Assembly: GCA_018716625.1 (NCBI GenBank)
Contig: DVJQ01000049.1
Location: forward strand, 19,100 to 83,099
DNA length: 64,000 nt
Reading direction: 5' to 3'
From: Candidatus Galligastranaerophilus intestinavium
GTDB taxonomy: Bacteria; Cyanobacteriota; Vampirovibrionia; Gastranaerophilales; Gastranaerophilaceae
The position numbers were made by a program, and so were the translations under genes. Within the stretch, counting starts at the first letter, position 1, and every line of letters starts with the position of its first letter. Positions 61,561-64,000 of this stretch are shown one piece after another. The notes beneath the pieces were generated by a model that did not search any database, was not told the DNA's origin, and was given only the letters and a program-made list of their open reading frames with translations.

Positions 61561-62022
61561 TTATTTTTTATCTTTGTCGGGGTTGGCTTTTTTTTGCAAA
61601 ATTGTAATCTTGTTTATATCAATCCAAGGGTCACCCAAAGCATTAGAGAAGACTTTTCCGGTTATTTGGATTTTATCCCCCGTATCAAGCTCTATAAATT
61701 TTTCTGCGTAATCTCTCTTTATAAAAAGTTTCATTTCGGACAATGGAACGTTATGGTCGACAACGTCATCCCTTTGAATTAAAAATCCTATATAGTCGCT
61801 TGATGAGCGCATTGCCTTTTTGTAATCCAGTCCGAGGGTTGAAAATTTATCAAATGTTGCTTTCATTGTAACTGTTTTGTTGAGATATTTTTGTGGTGCA
61901 GCTACGACATTTAGTGGTGTTGTGCTTATTGCAGAGTTATTATCAGCCGCAAAAGACGGTGTAAATGTTAATAGTGCCGAAAACAAAACCGTTAAAGTGA
62001 TATTTTTTATTTTTGTAAACAT
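61561..62022 (-). CDS. Periplasmic OB-fold-like protein
   Basis: The 153-aa protein has a signal peptide (NITLTVLFSALLTFTPSFAA) and a beta-rich mature part reading like an OB-fold: KYLNKTVTMKATFDKFSTLG, IGFLIQRDD, LDTGDKIQITGKVFSNALGD, IDINKITIL. Such small periplasmic OB proteins bind ligands or stabilise the envelope; function here is unknown. Ribosome site AAGGAG. It lies 30 nt upstream of the GH57 gene in the same direction. Confidence 0.7.
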   Translation of the reverse strand: MFTKIKNITLTVLFSALLTFTPSFAADNNSAISTTPLNVVAAPQKYLNKTVTMKATFDKFSTLGLDYKKAMRSSSDYIGFLIQRDDVVDHNVPLSEMKLFIKRDYAEKFIELDTGDKIQITGKVFSNALGDPWIDINKITILQKKANPDKDKK

Positions 62023-62090
62023 TTTAAACTCCTTTTCTCATATATTCTAACATATTTTAACCCCTGTACAATAGCCGTCTTATGCTAAAT

Positions 62091-62960
62091 TTAAAACTCT
62101 CTCTCGTTTAGATTAAGATATTCAATTTGGTTGTAATATGTGTATTTTTCAATGTTTTGTTTACTTATTATACCTTTTTTTACGGCAAGTTTTGCTATTT
62201 CATCTAAAAACATTACAGAGCCCGCAAGAGTTCCGTTTTCATCTTTTCCGTTTTTGTTTATTTTTTTGCCGCAAAATATTATTTCACTATTGCAATGTGC
62301 AGCCGGCAAAGAATCGCTAATCATAATAATTTTTGACGGATTTTTTACAGTAAAAAACAGCCTTAGCATATTTTTGCTTACATGTATTGTGTCGCATATA
62401 ATTTCGCTATATATATCATCATCAAAGAGGCAATCCAGTGCGAGATTTTCTCCCCTGTGTGAAATATTTGGCATGGCATTAAAGTGGTGTGTTGTGGCAA
62501 TTGCTCCACCTTTGTTGTTTGCTTGTGTATGTCCCGCTTGCGCTTTTATGTTGTTTTTGTTTAAAAACTCGGCAAAGGAGTTATCTTTGTCAAGCTCAGG
62601 AGCAAATGTAACTATTTTTATTATGTCTAAATATTCTAAAGCAAGAAGTTTGAAGTTTTCAACGGTTGGCTCCATAAATACACTTTTATCTTGAATACCC
62701 GGTTTATTGGGATTTAAAAAGGTGCCTTCAAGGTGTAACCCAATTATTTTTGACTCATTAGGCTCTTGGTTGTTTTTAAGTTCCCTAAACAGCTCAAAAC
62801 GTTTTTTAAGATTTTGTATACTATCACCAACAAGAGTGGGACATATGGCGACAATGTTTCTTTTATACAGCTCTTTTAAAAGCATTTTTATTTCATTGTG
62901 CTCTGATGTATTAAAATTTACTCCTAAGCCGCCATGGGTGTGTATATCTATATATTTCAT
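62091..62960 (-). CDS. N-acetylglucosamine-6-phosphate deacetylase-like, short form
   Basis: The 289-aa amidohydrolase resembles NagA, which removes acetate from GlcNAc-6-P. Metal/active-site motifs: IDIHTHGGLGVNF at the very start, IGLHLEGTFLNPNKPGIQD (Glu), QAGHTQANNKGGA (His), THHFNAMPNISHRG (His) and IMISDSLPAA (catalytic Asp). Full NagA is about 380 residues: the N-terminal beta-sandwich (about 50 residues) and its C-terminal part are missing here. Start ATG at 62960 with TATAAT 6 nt upstream. It may salvage cell-wall or host amino sugars. Confidence 0.75.
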   Translation of the reverse strand: MKYIDIHTHGGLGVNFNTSEHNEIKMLLKELYKRNIVAICPTLVGDSIQNLKKRFELFRELKNNQEPNESKIIGLHLEGTFLNPNKPGIQDKSVFMEPTVENFKLLALEYLDIIKIVTFAPELDKDNSFAEFLNKNNIKAQAGHTQANNKGGAIATTHHFNAMPNISHRGENLALDCLFDDDIYSEIICDTIHVSKNMLRLFFTVKNPSKIIMISDSLPAAHCNSEIIFCGKKINKNGKDENGTLAGSVMFLDEIAKLAVKKGIISKQNIEKYTYYNQIEYLNLNEREF

Positions 62961-62966
62961 ATAAAC

Positions 62967-62972
62967 ATTATA
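62967..62972 (-). promoter_or_regulatory. -10 element of a probable leaderless promoter (NagA-like gene)
   Basis: Minus-strand TATAAT preceded by TG, 6 nt before the ATG at 62960; the gap gtttat has no ribosome site. Confidence 0.55.
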
Positions 62973-63073
62973 CACCTTTTGACTTTTTATATAAAAACAT
63001 TAAGAAATTTAGCGTGTGTCAGGTTCGGTGAATAATTAAATGTTAAAGAAATGTAACAAAATTCTTAAAATAC

Positions 63074-63101
63074 TAAAGTTGAAAAATAACATTGCCGATA
63101 T
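63074..63101 (+). promoter_or_regulatory. Near-consensus sigma-28 (FliA) promoter
   Basis: TAAAGTTG (63074-63081) and GCCGATAT (63094-63101) with a 12-nt spacer match the FliA consensus TAAAGTTT-N11-GCCGATAA almost fully. It lies 34 nt before the ATG of the gene at 63136; GGAGG is in the leader. An ATGTAACAAAATT element is just upstream (63051-63063). Confidence 0.75.
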
Positions 63102-63135
63102 ATGTTATGTAAGAACAATGGAGGCATAGAAAGCA

Positions 63136-64000
63136 ATGGGAATGGCAGCAAGCCAAGCAAGATTTTTAGGTCTTACGGCGAGAAAAACTAACGTTGAATA
63201 TGAAGGACAACAAGTTAACCAACAAAGGACAGTGCTTTCTAATGAAAGTGCGGGTTTGTTTAACCAAATGCTGGAATTACAAGTTCCAACCCCTCCAAGC
63301 GCAACAGACTACTACAACACCCGCTATGTTTTTGATTCAATGGGTGAAGATTTTTCAATAACCAAATTTGACACAGCGGCCGGAAGTACAAACGGCACTT
63401 ATAATATTGTTCTTGAGTATTCTGCACTTGAGCGCAAGGGTTATTCTTCCGTTCCTATAACTCAAGGAACTCCGATGGAATTTAACGGTCAAACTCCGAC
63501 TAAAATTTACTTAAACGGTAAGGAATATGAAATAACTCCTGCTGATACAACAGGTATTGATAAGGGTAATATTGAAGTTATAAATAATGCAATCAGAGCA
63601 AATGATTCTTTAAGAAATCCTGAAGAAGATACCTATTATAAATACGTTATAAATCAAGGCGAAGCAGATGAAAGAACTTATTATATATCTTCTTATGACA
63701 TTGAGAGGGCGCAGTTGCCGGAAGATCCTTCTGAAATGTACACAGGAGGTCTGACACAATACTTTGCACAAGATGCTACCGTTAAGAAAAAAGCAAATGC
63801 GACGGCAACTTTCCAAGCAACATCTGACGGCAGGTTTGAATCGGTTCAGATTACCGGTGTTAACAATGAAGATTTGAATGAAAAGCTTGCAGGAAAAACA
63901 TTTGAGCTTGATCTTACTCAGGTTGATGATACTGAAGGTTATGAGCAAGCCATGAAGGATTATGAATATCAAAAAATGGTATACGAAAGAGCTATTCAAG
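63136..64000 (+). CDS. Sigma-28-controlled protein of unknown function, partial
   Basis: The frame is open to the right edge (288 residues, C-terminus missing). It starts MGMAASQARFLGLTARKTNV, a short hydrophobic/basic segment of a kind I associate with hypotheticals in this lineage; then QQVNQQRTVLSNESAGLFNQ and a long Thr/Asp/Asn-rich, mostly-beta region (YVFDSMGEDFSITKFDTAAG, KIYLNGKEYEITPADTTGID, YYISSYDIERAQLPEDPSEM). No signal peptide. The preceding near-consensus sigma-28 promoter and GGAGG site predict expression with late flagellar genes. It may be a motility-associated or exported protein (inference). Confidence 0.7.
   Translation, partial: MGMAASQARFLGLTARKTNVEYEGQQVNQQRTVLSNESAGLFNQMLELQVPTPPSATDYYNTRYVFDSMGEDFSITKFDTAAGSTNGTYNIVLEYSALERKGYSSVPITQGTPMEFNGQTPTKIYLNGKEYEITPADTTGIDKGNIEVINNAIRANDSLRNPEEDTYYKYVINQGEADERTYYISSYDIERAQLPEDPSEMYTGGLTQYFAQDATVKKKANATATFQATSDGRFESVQITGVNNEDLNEKLAGKTFELDLTQVDDTEGYEQAMKDYEYQKMVYERAIQ

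Noticed and set aside
1..64000. CRISPR arrays, insertion sequences, prophage, rRNA or tRNA genes
   Set aside because: No regularly spaced repeats, no transposase or phage genes, and no cloverleaf-like or rRNA-like segments were seen in the intergenic regions that I read. A tRNAscan/Infernal run would be decisive.

Overview
The window looks like a piece of chromosome from a low-GC, Gram-negative-type (diderm), flagellated bacterium. Diderm features are two RND efflux systems, a TolC-type outer-membrane protein, a lipoprotein adaptor and many signal peptides. Several traits fit a non-photosynthetic relative of cyanobacteria (Gastranaerophilales/'Melainabacteria'): a GH57+DUF3536 protein, a secreted protein with RLxRLE repeats, a YidC with an internal soluble insertion, and several small lineage-looking proteins that start with Ser/Asn-rich tails. 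That assignment is inference from gene content. I saw no insertion sequence, prophage, CRISPR array, rRNA or tRNA. No stretch over 300 bases is left without a call.

Layout. 1-3130 (minus): flagellar filament-assembly genes fliD (cut by the window edge), a fliT-like gene, fliS and flaG, with a cation-efflux gene among them. 3261-5468 (plus): an MshEN-like protein, an asparaginase and an FtsB/DivIC-like protein. 5469-6411 (minus): small ORF, glutaredoxin, TPR protein. 6454-12511: yebC, then comEC behind two secreted proteins, a small membrane protein and pth. 12616-16634 (plus): a tandem-HTH regulator, a LysM protein, an alanine/glycine symporter and an overlapping BioF-type enzyme. 16579-21665 (minus): RND pump plus adaptor, and a Xer recombinase. 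21831-24332: a hypothetical, a 58-aa gene, tsaE-tsaB and a SprA-like putative protease. 24396-27567 (minus): a hybrid kinase/response regulator/secreted protein operon. 27756-32363 (plus): a 772-aa duplicated membrane protein and a phosphoglucomutase-family enzyme. 32396-34324: thioredoxin, endonuclease III, and a superoxide reductase/ferritin pair. 34389-38615: SulP transporter, ilvB-ilvN, panD. 38832-46490: mnmE, yidC, fliA, S4 protein, PfkB kinase, recF, a glycine-zipper protein, PilZ protein. 46678-49533: STAS-like protein, a degenerate histidine kinase with an orphan ABC ATPase, a 56-aa ORF. 49709-55899 (plus): a complete tripartite RND efflux operon. 55896-62960: small membrane and hypothetical proteins, an ABC exporter, the GH57 protein, an OB-fold-like periplasmic protein, a short NagA-like deacetylase. 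63136-64000: a protein behind a near-consensus sigma-28 promoter.

Flagella run through the window: late filament genes, sigma-28 itself (fliA), a PilZ protein that could brake motility through c-di-GMP, and one strong sigma-28 target. The rest is mainly core metabolism, tRNA modification, envelope and oxidative-stress functions.

The most interesting signals are regulatory. (1) At least eight genes have a -10 hexamer only 6-8 nt before the ATG and no Shine-Dalgarno site, which suggests leaderless mRNAs. (2) comEC starts inside the loop of a perfect 15-bp inverted repeat. (3) Three gene-less intergenic segments end in intrinsic terminators and share a C/U-rich anti-Shine-Dalgarno-like stretch, which suggests a family of small RNAs. 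(4) A histidine kinase-like protein lacks its phospho-accepting His and most ATP-binding boxes.
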